The notes beneath the pieces are model-generated. The model did not search any database. It saw only the letters and a program-made list of their open reading frames with translations, and was not told the DNA's origin. Below, piece after piece: positions 1 through 9,802 of a stretch of 64,000 nt of DNA. The position numbers were made by a program, and so were the translations under genes. Source of the DNA: JACDBZ01 sp038233215 (GTDB taxonomy: Bacteria > Chloroflexota > Limnocylindria > QHBO01); NCBI GenBank assembly GCA_038233215.1, contig JBBSML010000009.1, forward strand, positions 25,178 through 89,177. Direction: 5' to 3'. Numbering within the stretch: position 1 is the stretch's first letter; each line of letters starts with the position of its first letter.

Positions 1-52
1 GCAGGACATCGCCGCGCTGGTCGCGGAACACACCCGACGGATCGTGTGGTAA
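1..52 (+). CDS. C-terminal tail of an upstream gene (partial)
   Basis: The last 16 codons of a gene entering from the left edge can be read here. They end in the residues RRIVW and stop with TAA at 50-52. The final A of that stop is the first base of the next ATG, so the two genes overlap as TAATG and are probably co-transcribed. Too little protein is visible to name a family. Confidence 0.45.
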   Translation, partial: QDIAALVAEHTRRIVW

Positions 53-1314
53 TGGAGACACGACGCTGCCTCGCGGCACTGGCCGCGCTGCTCGTCGGAG
101 GGGTGGTGGCCTGCACGGCCGCCACCCCGGCGCCGTCGCTCACGACAGTCTCAACCACGTCACCCGCGCCGGCGGTCTCTAGCGCCAGTCCATCGCCTTC
201 GGCTTCGGTATCTGCTGCGCCGTCTCCGAGCGAGCGAGCAGTACGGCCGAGCCCGAATCGCCTCGAGCTGGAGGTCGGCCAGATCGACCCGGAATGGGTC
301 TGGCCGATGCTCGACTTTGCCAGTGACAGCTATGCCGTGATCTGGTCGTCCGGGGTCCTCGATGGACCGGTCGGCGATGGAGCTCCGGACCTGTGGCGGT
401 ACATCCCCGGCCAGCCGGAGCCGGAGCTCCTCTGGCGAAATCCCGACCGCGACCGCCAGTTGGCGAAAGTCGCCGGAGATACCGATGTGTGGGCATTCTC
501 CGAGATCAGCTCGCTCGGCGAACGGTGGTGGAACCTGTGGCTGCTGACCGAACCCGGCGGCGAGCCGCTCCTGCTCGACTCGCATCCGGGCGACGAGGAC
601 ATTCCGAGCATCGTCCCTTCGTTCGACGTCGATGCGGGGCGGGTGGCGTGGACATCATTCGACCGCGCGGCGGGTGGGACAGCTGTCACCCAACTTTGGA
701 TGGCAGAAACCCCGGAGTGGGAACCACGCCTCTTGGCCGAGGCCGACGCAGCGCAGCGCGCGTTCTGGCTTCCATCGGTCTATGGGGGTCGGGTGGCATA
801 CGTGGACGTTGCCCTCGGCGCCGATCCGGCCGAGGACGTGCGGCATGTGATGCTGCTCGACTCCGAGACACCCGGTGCCGTAGCCGTGCAACTCGATACA
901 TCGGGGAACGCCACCATGCCGATCCTGAACGATGACGGCGTCACCTGGAAGGAGCCAGACGCCGGCTTTGCGATGTTCAACTGGGGCCGTCTCTTCAGAT
1001 ACTCATTTGAGTCGCAGAAGATCTCGACAGTTCGCATTGGCCCACAGGAGTACGTGAACTATCCGTCCGGCGGCGGCAGGTTCGTTGCGATGTGGGGCGC
1101 GGACTCATCCAAGTTTGCCGTGCATGATCTCGAGCGTGGCGCCAGCCGCACGATCGCGAGATACGACAATGGGATCGACAGCATCACACGGCCGAACCTG
1201 GCTGGCGATCTGCTCGTCTGGCTTCATGCGCAGAACGACGGGATGGGACAGGGCCCGCCGGCACCGCTCGAGTACGCCTGGCTCCCGGGGCCGGGTATGG
1301 ACCGAGGGAAGTGA
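52..1314 (+). CDS. Secreted lipoprotein with beta-propeller-like repeats
   Basis: A 420-residue protein with a lipoprotein signal peptide: two arginines, a hydrophobic stretch and a lipobox (GVVAC) placing the lipidated cysteine at residue 21. A Ser/Thr/Pro/Ala-rich linker follows to about residue 70, typical of an extracytoplasmic anchor. The rest contains spaced strands of the type GRVAW, GRVAY, DGVTW, GRFVAMW and DLLVW, which resemble blades of a TolB/WD-like propeller. ATG 52 is preferred over GTG 46 because it overlaps the upstream stop codon and gives the cleaner signal peptide. The gene ends two bases before the stop of convergent fumC. The role is unknown; propeller lipoproteins often bind partners or sugars outside the cell. 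Confidence 0.75.
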   Translation: METRRCLAALAALLVGGVVACTAATPAPSLTTVSTTSPAPAVSSASPSPSASVSAAPSPSERAVRPSPNRLELEVGQIDPEWVWPMLDFASDSYAVIWSSGVLDGPVGDGAPDLWRYIPGQPEPELLWRNPDRDRQLAKVAGDTDVWAFSEISSLGERWWNLWLLTEPGGEPLLLDSHPGDEDIPSIVPSFDVDAGRVAWTSFDRAAGGTAVTQLWMAETPEWEPRLLAEADAAQRAFWLPSVYGGRVAYVDVALGADPAEDVRHVMLLDSETPGAVAVQLDTSGNATMPILNDDGVTWKEPDAGFAMFNWGRLFRYSFESQKISTVRIGPQEYVNYPSGGGRFVAMWGADSSKFAVHDLERGASRTIARYDNGIDSITRPNLAGDLLVWLHAQNDGMGQGPPAPLEYAWLPGPGMDRGK

Positions 1315-1316
1315 GG

Positions 1317-2702
1317 TCACGGGTGAGTCATCCGCATCACGTCGAGGGCCTCGTCCAACTCGCTCTCGGTGAGACGCCCGGTCTCGACATGACCTCGCGC
1401 CAGGACGACCTCCCGGATCGTCCTGCGCTCGGCGAGCGCCTGCTTGGCAATGCTGGCCGCCTCCTCGTAGCCGAGATGGCGATTGAGTGGCGTGACGATG
1501 GCCGGTGAGCTCTCGGCGTATTCACGCATTCGCTCCACGTTGGCGGTGATGCCGTCGACGCAGCGATCCGCCAGCAGACGGCTGACGTTGGCGATGAGCC
1601 GGATCGACTCGAGGATGTTGCGCCCCAGCATCGGCAGCATGACATTGAGCTCGAAACTGCCTGCCGCTCCACCCCACGCGATCGCAGCGTCGTTCCCCAC
1701 GACCTGGGCGCAGACCATCAGGGTCGCCTCCGGGATGACCGGGTTCACCTTGCCCGGCATGATGCTGCTGCCGGGTTGCAGGTCGGGCAGGTTGATCTCG
1801 CCGAGGCCGGCGCGAGGCCCCGATCCCATCCAGCGCAGGTCGTTGGCGATCTTCGTCAGGCTGACCGCGATCGTGCGCAGTTGTCCCGATAGCTCGACCA
1901 GCCCATCCCTGGCGCCCTGTGCCTCGAAATGGTCACGAGCCTCGGTGAGGGGCAGGTTGGTGTTCGACGCTACCTCCGCGATCACCCGACCGCCAAAGCC
2001 GGGCGGCGAGTTGATGCCGGTTCCCACCGCGGTGCCGCCCAGCGGGAGCTCCGCGACGCGCGGCAGGCTAGCCGCAAGCCGTTCGATGCCGTAGCTGACC
2101 TGAGCCGCATAGCCGCCGAACTCCTGGCCGAGTGTGACCGGCGTGGCGTCCATGAGGTGGGTACGACCCGACTTCACGACACCGGCGAACTCGTCAGCCT
2201 TACGTTCGAGGGAGGCCGCGAGATGCTCGAGGGCGGGAATGAGATCGCGGATGACGCCCGCCGTTGCAGCGATATGGATCGAGGCCGGGAACATGTCGTT
2301 CGACGACATCGGATGGTTCACGTCGTCGTTGGGATGGACCGAACGCCCAAGCAACTCGGCGGCCAGCGTGGCGAGCACCTCATTCATGTTCATGTTGCTC
2401 GACGTGCCCGAGCCGGTCTGAAACACGTCGATCGGGAACTGATCATCGTGCTCGCCGCGCGCGACCGCCTCGGCCGCGTCAACGATTGCGGTGGCACGAT
2501 CCGGATCGATCATCCCGAGCTCGCGTTTGACCGATGCGACCGCCGCCTTGATGCGCGCCAGCGCCTCGATCTGCGACCGCTCCAGATGCATCCCCGAGAT
2601 CGGGAAGTTCTCGACCGCGCGCTGGGTCTGCGCCCCCCACTTCGCGTGTGCCGGAACCCGGACGTCGCCCATCGAATCGTGCTCGACCCGGTCCTCGCTC
2701 AC
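1317..2702 (-). CDS. fumC: Fumarate hydratase class II
   Basis: Class II fumarase, which interconverts fumarate and malate in the citric acid cycle as a cytosolic homotetramer. The 461 residues match the family length. The superfamily signature GSSIMPGKVNP lies at 311-321 and carries the catalytic serine. The active-site histidine segment THLMD is at 181-185, and the substrate-binding segment GSGTSSNMN starts at 97. Translation starts at GTG 2702, giving the usual N terminus ending in WGAQTQRAV; the ATG at 2672 would remove conserved residues. The start overlaps the stop of the DUF309 gene (GTGA), so the two form an operon. The enzyme would also consume fumarate from the tyrosine pathway encoded further right. 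Confidence 0.96.
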   Translation of the reverse strand: MSEDRVEHDSMGDVRVPAHAKWGAQTQRAVENFPISGMHLERSQIEALARIKAAVASVKRELGMIDPDRATAIVDAAEAVARGEHDDQFPIDVFQTGSGTSSNMNMNEVLATLAAELLGRSVHPNDDVNHPMSSNDMFPASIHIAATAGVIRDLIPALEHLAASLERKADEFAGVVKSGRTHLMDATPVTLGQEFGGYAAQVSYGIERLAASLPRVAELPLGGTAVGTGINSPPGFGGRVIAEVASNTNLPLTEARDHFEAQGARDGLVELSGQLRTIAVSLTKIANDLRWMGSGPRAGLGEINLPDLQPGSSIMPGKVNPVIPEATLMVCAQVVGNDAAIAWGGAAGSFELNVMLPMLGRNILESIRLIANVSRLLADRCVDGITANVERMREYAESSPAIVTPLNRHLGYEEAASIAKQALAERRTIREVVLARGHVETGRLTESELDEALDVMRMTHP

Positions 2703-3151
2703 CGGCTGAAATCGGGCGTGTCGGTCTCCGTGAACCGGATCACCGGCGGGATGAGGTACGGCAGATCGCCGCCATCGAGATCATCGAGCAGCCTCTTCGC
2801 CTCGCGAACGAGCTCATTGAGGAAGATGCCGTGGTAGGCGGGCCCATAGCCTCGGAGCTTCTCGAGCCCCTCGCGCAGCTTGTTGCGGGCGCCGCGTACA
2901 TTCCGACGACGCAGGTGGAGGAGTCCGGCGGCCACCTGGATCAACCCCTGGTACAGATCGCGATCCTCGTCGGGCGCCGCGCGCCAGAGCGTCTCCCATG
3001 CCTCGTGAGCGTGCCAGTAGCGAACGCCGTTGAAGAGCGCGGCCGCCTGGCGAAACAGCCGATCATGCTCGACCGGATCGAGCGCCGGGATGCGACCTCG
3101 GGCCAGGTCGCCGGGCGCCGGTGAATCGGAATGGACGGAAACGTCAGTCAT
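2699..3151 (-). CDS. DUF309 family protein
   Basis: A 150-residue helical protein of the DUF309 type, a family without an assigned function. The hallmark is the N-terminal segment with FNGVRYWHAHEAWE followed by LYQGLIQVAAGLLH, two helices rich in conserved aromatic, His and Glu residues. The start at ATG 3151 is chosen because residues upstream of it in the same frame look non-coding. The first base of the next gene fumC lies inside its stop codon, indicating translational coupling. The 5' end faces the divergent GH13 glucosidase gene across 43 bases that must hold both promoters. Confidence 0.8.
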   Translation of the reverse strand: MTDVSVHSDSPAPGDLARGRIPALDPVEHDRLFRQAAALFNGVRYWHAHEAWETLWRAAPDEDRDLYQGLIQVAAGLLHLRRRNVRGARNKLREGLEKLRGYGPAYHGIFLNELVREAKRLLDDLDGGDLPYLIPPVIRFTETDTPDFSR

Positions 3152-3181
3152 CGGCGCCGATCGTAACAGGCCTCTTCGGTC

Positions 3182-3187
3182 TAGCCT
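3182..3187 (+). promoter_or_regulatory. -10-like box, leaderless type
   Basis: TAGCCT ends 7 bases before the ATG of the GH13 gene at 3195 and there is no Shine-Dalgarno in between. It belongs to the recurring TANNNT pattern of this window. Confidence 0.4.
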
Positions 3188-3194
3188 TCGCTGC

Positions 3195-4808
<1,614 letters not shown>

Positions 4809-4831
4809 GGTTCCCCATGGCTCGGGGAACC
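4809..4831. terminator. Hairpin between convergent genes
   Basis: A perfect 8-bp stem (GGTTCCCC / GGGGAACC) with a 7-base loop starts directly after the GH13 stop and faces the stop of the convergent luciferase-like gene at 4882. There is no long U tract, so it may act as a bidirectional or factor-assisted terminator. Confidence 0.55.
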
Positions 4832-4881
4832 CCGAAGGCTATTACGTGCATACGCTGCGGCGACCCAGGGCCATCTGCCGT

Positions 4882-5697
4882 CTACCGTGGCGGTCCAGCT
4901 TCGATCCGGCCGCGCGCGACCACCGGGTCGAACGTCTCCCAGTCAGATTCGATCCACCATGTGGCCCCGGCATCGGCCCAGCGACGTGCTTCGGCGCTTG
5001 CCGAACCAGGATCGTTACGGGGCGACTTGCCCTCGATCACGATCTCGAACCCATCGAGGCTACGCTGCTGAGAGATCCAGACGCACATCGCTTTGATCTG
5101 CTCGGGCGTGAGCTGGCCACCGCCCACGACGTTCGGCAGCAGCCCGTCGTGGCGAGCCGCCCGTGCCATCGAACGCGCGGACGGCCAAGCGCCGACGACC
5201 CAGATCGGGATTCGTGGCTGCTGTTTCGGCGTCGGACGGAATGCCATCGGCGCAAACGCGTAGTGTTCGCCCGTGAATCCGAATGGCTCGCCGGTCCACA
5301 GGCCCGTGAGGATCTGGAGCGTTTCATCGAGGCGCTCTGCCCGGATGCGCCGATCGGTCTCTTCGCCGACGCGCCCCCAACCCGAGTCATCCATGGCACC
5401 CAACCCGACGCACAGGACGAACCGACCGTTCGAGACGTAATCCAGGGTCACGCTCTCGCGGGCGACCTTCCATGGTCTACGGCGCGAGAGCGGCTGGATC
5501 AGGGCGCCGATGCGAACGCGCTCGGTTGCCATCGCGAACGCGCTCATGAGGACCCACGGATCGTGGACCTCCACCTGGTCGCCCACGTGGATCCCATCCC
5601 AGGTGAACACCCCATCCCAGCCGGCAGCCTCGGCCGTCCGCGCGAGCTCGATCTGGTCCGACACCGGCCCGCCGGTGATGATCACTCCGAATCTCAT
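4882..5697 (-). CDS. LLM-class (luciferase-like) F420/flavin oxidoreductase
   Basis: A 271-residue single-domain TIM-barrel protein of the bacterial luciferase-like superfamily. Typical landmarks are the N-terminal strand MRFGVIITGG, the segment LARTAEAAGWDGVFTWD, a RVRIGALIQPL strand and the C-terminal half with PRIPIWVVGAWP. Members use F420H2 or FMNH2 to oxidise or reduce small molecules; the substrate cannot be read. Length and the absence of a partner gene fit the F420-dependent branch. A TAGGAT box on the coding strand ends 6 bases before the ATG, so the transcript is probably leaderless. It stands alone between two minus-strand genes. A second LLM gene lies at 51.7 kb. Confidence 0.88.
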   Translation of the reverse strand: MRFGVIITGGPVSDQIELARTAEAAGWDGVFTWDGIHVGDQVEVHDPWVLMSAFAMATERVRIGALIQPLSRRRPWKVARESVTLDYVSNGRFVLCVGLGAMDDSGWGRVGEETDRRIRAERLDETLQILTGLWTGEPFGFTGEHYAFAPMAFRPTPKQQPRIPIWVVGAWPSARSMARAARHDGLLPNVVGGGQLTPEQIKAMCVWISQQRSLDGFEIVIEGKSPRNDPGSASAEARRWADAGATWWIESDWETFDPVVARGRIEAGPPR

Positions 5698-5703
5698 GCG
5701 CCG

Positions 5704-5709
5704 ATCCTA
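5704..5709 (-). promoter_or_regulatory. -10-like box, leaderless type
   Basis: Read on the minus strand this is TAGGAT, 6 bases before the ATG of the luciferase-like gene starting at 5697, with no Shine-Dalgarno. Confidence 0.4.
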
Positions 5710-5762
5710 ACGCGCCCCTCGGCGAGTGGAGCGCACCCACCCCACGGGCGTAGTGGAGAGTC

Positions 5763-5853
5763 AGTCGCCGAACTTCCCACCGGGCGGGAGCAACGGCCAA
5801 ACACGACGGGCGCTGCATGGCCGGACCTCCCATCCCACGCACGTTCGGCGACT
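5763..5853. repeat. Inverted repeat in the 5698-5905 gap
   Basis: Two perfect 11-base arms, AGTCGCCGAAC at 5763-5773 and GTTCGGCGACT at 5843-5853, enclose 69 bases with no reading frame I would support. The element fills most of the gap between two minus-strand genes. It may be a terminator of the upstream unit or a small palindromic repeat. Confidence 0.4.
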
Positions 5854-5905
5854 CAACGGCCGTCATGCCCGTCCCACCAGAATCGGCCGAGCCGCATGGC
5901 CGACG

Positions 5906-7351
5906 CTAGTCGACGATCTTGGCCATCACGTGCTTGACAATCGTGTAGTCCTCGATCGAATAGGAGCTCATGTCCTTGCCGTAGCCGGACTGGCCGAAGC
6001 CGCCGTGCGGCATCTCCGAAGCCATGGTGAGGTGATCGTTGATCCAGACGGTGCCGTAGCGCAGCGCCTTGGCAGCTCGCAGCGCACGCTTGATGTCCTT
6101 CGTCCAGACCGATGCAGCCAGGCCGTAAGGCACGCCGTTCGCCCACTTGAGGCCATCGGCCTCGTCGTCGAAACGCTGCACGGTGACGACCGGGCCGAAG
6201 ACCTCGTTCTGCACGATCTCGGCGTCCTGGGCCACGCCGGTCACGATCGAGGGCCGGTAAAAGAAGCCGCGGTCGCCGAGCGACTCACCGCCAGCCGCGA
6301 TCTCTGCGCCGTATCCACGGGCACGGTCGATGAATCCCGCCACGCGATCCTGCTGCGATCTGCTGACCATCGGTCCCATATCGAGCTCGGGATCGGAGGC
6401 GGGGTCGCCAACCTTGATCGACTCGACGGCGGGGACGAGCGCCTCCAGAGCCCGGTCGTAGCCGTCGCCCATGACGATGATCCTCGTCGCGGCGGTGCAG
6501 TCCTGCCCGGAGTTGAAGAAGGCGGCCAGCTTGATCGTCTCGGCAAGCGCATCCATGTCGGCATCGTCGTACACGAGCACCGGTGCCTTGCCGCCGAGCT
6601 CGAGATGCACTCGCTTCACGGTCTGCGCGGCCGCGGCTGCGATCTCCTTTCCGGTCGCGGTGTCGCCGGTGAGGCTGACCATGTCTACGTCCGGATGCGT
6701 GATGAGCCGCTGGCCGACGACGCCGCCGGGTCCGGTCACCACGTTGAAGACGCCGTTGGGAAAGATGTCGGCGGCCAGTTCGGCGAGCCGCAGCGCCGAG
6801 AGCGGCGTCAGCGAGGCGGGCTTGAGGACGATGGTACAACCGGCGGCGAGTGCGGGCGCGAGCTTCCAGATGGCCATCATGAGCGGGTAGTTCCACGGTG
6901 CCACCTGCCCGACCACGCCCGCGGGCTCGCGGCGAATCATGCTGGTGTGCGTGCTGACGTACTCGCCAGCGGCCTTGCCCTCCACCACCCGAGCGGCGCC
7001 GGCGAAGAAGCGCACGTTGTCGACGGTGAACTCGACGTCGAAGTCGGCCACTCCCTTGGGTTTGCCGACGTTCTGCTGCTCGAGGCTGGACAGTGTCTCG
7101 GCGTCGGCTTCAATCGCATCAGCGAACTTGTGGAGCGCGGTGGCTCGTTCGGCCGGCGTCGTCTGCGACCAGGTCGCGAAGGCCGCGCGCGCTGCGGCGA
7201 CCGCTCGATCGACGTCGGCGACATCGCCCTTCGGAACCTGGGCAATCTCCTGCTCAGTGGCAGGATTGATGACCGGTGCGGTCTCGCCGCTGCCGGCATC
7301 GGCCCAATCGCCATCGATGAACATCTGGCGTCGGGTGGCGGTCATGGTCAT
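5906..7351 (-). CDS. Aldehyde dehydrogenase (aminobutyraldehyde / betaine-aldehyde type)
   Basis: A 481-residue NAD(P)-dependent aldehyde dehydrogenase. The family features are clear: the N-terminal FIDGDWADAGSGE, the cofactor segment with PWNYPLMMAIWK, the general base Glu in LELGGKAP and the nucleophilic Cys in GQDCTAATR, followed by EVFGPVVTV. The overall pattern is closest to gamma-aminobutyraldehyde dehydrogenases (PatD/PuuC-like), which make GABA from putrescine-derived aldehyde; betaine-aldehyde dehydrogenase is the main alternative. ATG 7351 gives MTMTATRRQMF; ATG 7345 is equally possible, and upstream in-frame residues lack family support. Upstream lie two perfect palindromes that may be operators. 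No polyamine transaminase gene is adjacent. Confidence 0.9.
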   Translation of the reverse strand: MTMTATRRQMFIDGDWADAGSGETAPVINPATEQEIAQVPKGDVADVDRAVAAARAAFATWSQTTPAERATALHKFADAIEADAETLSSLEQQNVGKPKGVADFDVEFTVDNVRFFAGAARVVEGKAAGEYVSTHTSMIRREPAGVVGQVAPWNYPLMMAIWKLAPALAAGCTIVLKPASLTPLSALRLAELAADIFPNGVFNVVTGPGGVVGQRLITHPDVDMVSLTGDTATGKEIAAAAAQTVKRVHLELGGKAPVLVYDDADMDALAETIKLAAFFNSGQDCTAATRIIVMGDGYDRALEALVPAVESIKVGDPASDPELDMGPMVSRSQQDRVAGFIDRARGYGAEIAAGGESLGDRGFFYRPSIVTGVAQDAEIVQNEVFGPVVTVQRFDDEADGLKWANGVPYGLAASVWTKDIKRALRAAKALRYGTVWINDHLTMASEMPHGGFGQSGYGKDMSSYSIEDYTIVKHVMAKIVD

Positions 7352-7391
7352 GGCTCGTTGTCGGACCTCGGGGGAGTGTGGCAATGGCTAA

Positions 7392-7426
7392 GGATCGGCG
7401 CACCGATCCGGGATGATTCTATCCCG
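7392..7426. promoter_or_regulatory. Two adjacent palindromes upstream of the aldehyde dehydrogenase
   Basis: GGATCGG-CGCA-CCGATCC (7392-7409) is followed at once by CGGGAT-GATTCT-ATCCCG (7409-7426). Both are perfect and lie 41-75 bases upstream of the minus-strand start at 7351. Such pairs can be repressor operators or leader-RNA hairpins; which of these applies is not decidable here. Confidence 0.4.
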
Positions 7427-7551
7427 TCGGACGACGGATTCCACGACTCCCTTCGGGCAAGTCCATCGGAATCCGCACGGCGAGCCCCCGTAGCGACGGT
7501 TGGCCGTGGCGGCGCCGCCTCCAAATTGCCATCTAACGGACGGCGTCGAAG

Positions 7552-8115
7552 CTATTCCCGGAGCGCGAGGAAGCCGCCGTCGGCGGCGCGGGCCATGACG
7601 AAGAGCAGATCAGCGAGGCGATTCAGGTAGGCCACGACGTGCGAATCCGGCAAGCCACCATCTTCCGCCAGGGCAACCGAATGACGCTCCGCACGACGGA
7701 TTGTCGTGCGGGCCAGGTCAAGTGCGGCGCCTGTGATGGACTCGCCCGGCAGCACGAACTCCTTCGGCTGCTCGACCATGGCCTCGAGCGCGTCGATCTC
7801 AGCCTCGAGAGCGTCGACCATCGGCTGGGTCACGCGCGAGACACCATCGGTCAGGCGGATGCGACGATCGGTGTGGGTGGCGAGCTCGGCACCCACCACG
7901 AAAAGCTCGCGCTGGAGTCGCACGATGAGCTCGGTAAGGCGAGTGACGGTCGGATCGTTGCCTGCACCGATCGCGGCCCGTGCCAACCCGAGCGCCGACA
8001 CGGCCTCGTCCGTGGTGCCGTACGCATGCGTCCGTGGGTCCGATTTACTCACCCGGGCGCCGCCGAAGAGCAGTCCCGTGGTGCCGCTATCGCCCTTGCG
8101 CGTGTAGATCCGCAT
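7552..8115 (-). CDS. PduO-type cob(I)yrinic acid a,c-diamide adenosyltransferase
   Basis: A 187-residue ATP:cob(I)alamin adenosyltransferase that makes adenosylcobalamin, the cofactor of enzymes such as methylmalonyl-CoA mutase. The ATP-binding N terminus MRIYTRKGDSGTTGLL and the C-terminal motif RRAERHSV, followed by YLNRLADLLFVMAR, are diagnostic for the PduO/MMAB family. ATG 8115 is chosen since the family starts directly with this beta strand. The gene lies just downstream of a MIP18-like gene on the same strand with a 22-base gap. No mutase gene is seen in the window, so the link to propionate or leucine carbon flow is inference. Confidence 0.93.
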   Translation of the reverse strand: MRIYTRKGDSGTTGLLFGGARVSKSDPRTHAYGTTDEAVSALGLARAAIGAGNDPTVTRLTELIVRLQRELFVVGAELATHTDRRIRLTDGVSRVTQPMVDALEAEIDALEAMVEQPKEFVLPGESITGAALDLARTTIRRAERHSVALAEDGGLPDSHVVAYLNRLADLLFVMARAADGGFLALRE

Positions 8116-8137
8116 GGTCAGAGCCCCCGAGATCGGC

Positions 8138-8428
8138 CTAGAAGAGGCCGGGCGGTGGCTCCCAGCGCTCGGCGAGGAGCGTGACCTTGACGGGCGGTCC
8201 AACGACCTCTTCGGTCTTCGCCTTCACCGTCTGGATCAGCTCGCCCGCCCACGGACAGAACGGCGTGGTGAGAATCATCTTGACCTCGGTCGGGCCACCA
8301 TCCACCCCGAGCTCGACGGCCTTGATGAGATCAAGGTCGACAATGCTCATCCCGATCTCCGGATCCTGGATCTCGTACAGCGCGGTCATCACCTCGTCCA
8401 CCTTGGCGAGGTTTGCGTCGATCGTCAT
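8138..8428 (-). CDS. MIP18/DUF59-family iron-sulfur assembly factor
   Basis: A 96-residue single-domain protein of the MIP18 (DUF59) family, whose members (SufT, PaaD, MIP18) help mature iron-sulfur clusters. The segment EVMTALYEIQDPEIGMSIVDLDLI is the family core, and the conserved reactive cysteine sits in TTPFCPWAGEL. The start at ATG 8428 is preferred over an upstream in-frame start at 8461 because the preceding residues are not conserved. It follows the 45-residue membrane-peptide gene by 57 bases and precedes the adenosyltransferase, so these genes probably form one unit. It is stand-alone and not in a phenylacetate or Suf cluster, so its client is unknown. Confidence 0.85.
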   Translation of the reverse strand: MTIDANLAKVDEVMTALYEIQDPEIGMSIVDLDLIKAVELGVDGGPTEVKMILTTPFCPWAGELIQTVKAKTEEVVGPPVKVTLLAERWEPPPGLF

Positions 8429-8485
8429 GGCGACAGTGTACGCCGCGGCGCGGCCAATCACCGGCGGCAGCCCAGCTTCGGGTTG

Positions 8486-8623
8486 CTACTGGTTACAGCT
8501 TCCGATCAGGGAGCACCAGAAGGTCGGCATGGACATCGTCGCCAGGCCAAGCAGCACCACGAGGAGAAGCGCGAACCCGAACAGTGCCCACGCGACCCGG
8601 GTCCGAGCCGACCGGCGTCTCAC
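8486..8623 (-). CDS. Small single-pass membrane protein (45 aa)
   Basis: A short frame that starts with GTG 8623, two bases after the stop of the PIG-L deacetylase gene, and ends with TAG at 8486-8488. The protein has a positively charged N terminus (MRRRSARTR), one hydrophobic helix of about 20 residues (ALFGFALLLVVLLGLA) and a short tail with two cysteines (FWCSLIGSCNQ). The charge pattern predicts an N-in orientation with the cysteines outside. Spacing and frame use argue that it is a real, translationally coupled gene. No family is recognised. Confidence 0.6.
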   Translation of the reverse strand: MRRRSARTRVAWALFGFALLLVVLLGLATMSMPTFWCSLIGSCNQ

Positions 8624-8625
8624 GG

Positions 8626-9351
8626 TCAGAGAAGGACGCTGTCGAATTCCGGATGAGGCGCCAGCACGAGCGGGCGGACGCGGTGGTACCCCTCGTAGAT
8701 CGGTCCGCCCGAGTCGACGGCGGCCTTCAGGGCAGCGAGCTCATCCCCGATGTCGGCCTGGCTCGCATGGCAGCCAAGCGCCTCGACTTTGCGTCCGGCC
8801 ACGTGGGTGATCTCGATGCGGTGCGTCGCTGATTGCTCCTCCGAAGACAGGTCGTAGCGGTTCCCGCTGGGATCGAAAATGGGGCTGATGACGTACACCG
8901 CGTGCGGCGCGGTGCCGGCATCGGCGAGGCGCTCGACCGCCCATCGGGTGGCGCTGCCGACCAGAATGTGGTCCGGGTGGCCGGTGACGCCATGAGGCCC
9001 GAAGGTGATGATCGCCGCCGGTCGGCGATCGGCGAGCCAGGCGGTGATCTCGTCCACGAGCCTGTCGAACGGCTGATCGGCAATGCCACCATCGGCGTAC
9101 CCGTCCAGCAGCGAGACCTCATCGAGACCGATGGTGCGGGCGGCGCAGATGAGCTCTGCCTCGCGGCGGTCGCCCAGAACCGGGTCGGATGTTCCGTCCG
9201 CCGAACCCGCCTCGCCCCGGGTGACGACGAGCAGCCGCGTCGTGACGCCGGCGTCATGAGCTACGGCGAGCGCGCCCGCGCAGCCGAAACTCTCATCATC
9301 AGGATGGGCAAGGACGGCCGCCAAGCCGCCCGGGGCGATCGAGTAGCTCAC
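8626..9351 (-). CDS. PIG-L / LmbE family N-deacetylase
   Basis: A 241-residue zinc-dependent deacetylase of the PIG-L/LmbE family, whose members remove acetyl groups from N-acetylglucosamine conjugates, as MshB does in mycothiol and BshB in bacillithiol synthesis. The zinc and catalytic motif AHPDDE is at the N terminus and the second metal motif HPDH follows GPHGVTG. Substrate cannot be read, but a role in a glucosaminyl thiol is possible. The start overlaps the stop of the upstream gene at 9348-9351 (ATGA), and the membrane-peptide gene follows after two bases. Confidence 0.88.
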   Translation of the reverse strand: MSYSIAPGGLAAVLAHPDDESFGCAGALAVAHDAGVTTRLLVVTRGEAGSADGTSDPVLGDRREAELICAARTIGLDEVSLLDGYADGGIADQPFDRLVDEITAWLADRRPAAIITFGPHGVTGHPDHILVGSATRWAVERLADAGTAPHAVYVISPIFDPSGNRYDLSSEEQSATHRIEITHVAGRKVEALGCHASQADIGDELAALKAAVDSGGPIYEGYHRVRPLVLAPHPEFDSVLL

Positions 9352-9722
9352 CGGTTCTCCTCGGTCGGGTGGTTTTCCTCGTCATCATCCGAGAGCAGGG
9401 TCCACCCCTGCCGCTCGACGCTCGTCCGCATCGTACGCAGGACGGCGAGCTTACCGCTGGCGACCTCCGCAATAAAGCTGCGTGTGCCCGCGTCATCGAA
9501 CGAAGAACCGGGCGGCGCGCTTCCCCGCCCGACGTTGAGCCACGCGAGGTGGTAGCGGTCCATCCGACCCCAGACACGCTCGAGGAGCGCATCGGAGTCG
9601 ATGAGCCAGACACGGAAGCGATCCCAGGCCGGCTCGGCGACCAGCGCGTCCCCGATCTCGATGAGCGCATCGGTTGCAGCAAGGAATGCTGCGCGGGACA
9701 TGACGGCGGGACGGGCGTTCAC
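9348..9722 (-). CDS. Hypothetical protein
   Basis: A 124-residue soluble, acidic protein with a predicted helical core (AAFLAATDALIEIGDALVAEP) and a charged C terminus (SDDDEENHPTEENR). I recognise no family. Its stop overlaps the start of the PIG-L deacetylase (ATGA), so it heads the operon that continues through the 45-residue membrane peptide. The 5' end faces the divergent GGDEF gene across 80 bases. The start at ATG 9722 could also be an internal ATG at codon 8. Confidence 0.6.
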   Translation of the reverse strand: MNARPAVMSRAAFLAATDALIEIGDALVAEPAWDRFRVWLIDSDALLERVWGRMDRYHLAWLNVGRGSAPPGSSFDDAGTRSFIAEVASGKLAVLRTMRTSVERQGWTLLSDDDEENHPTEENR

Positions 9723-9802
9723 GGGCGCCGAGTATAGGAGGCTCCCGATCCGCGGTCGTTTGTACCATTGCCGCGGTCACATCGGTCTCTGACACTCGCC
9801 GT

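Noticed and set aside
2672..2702. fumC starting at the internal ATG 2672
   Set aside because: It would remove the conserved N-terminal residues, and GTG 2702 overlaps the upstream stop as expected for coupled genes.
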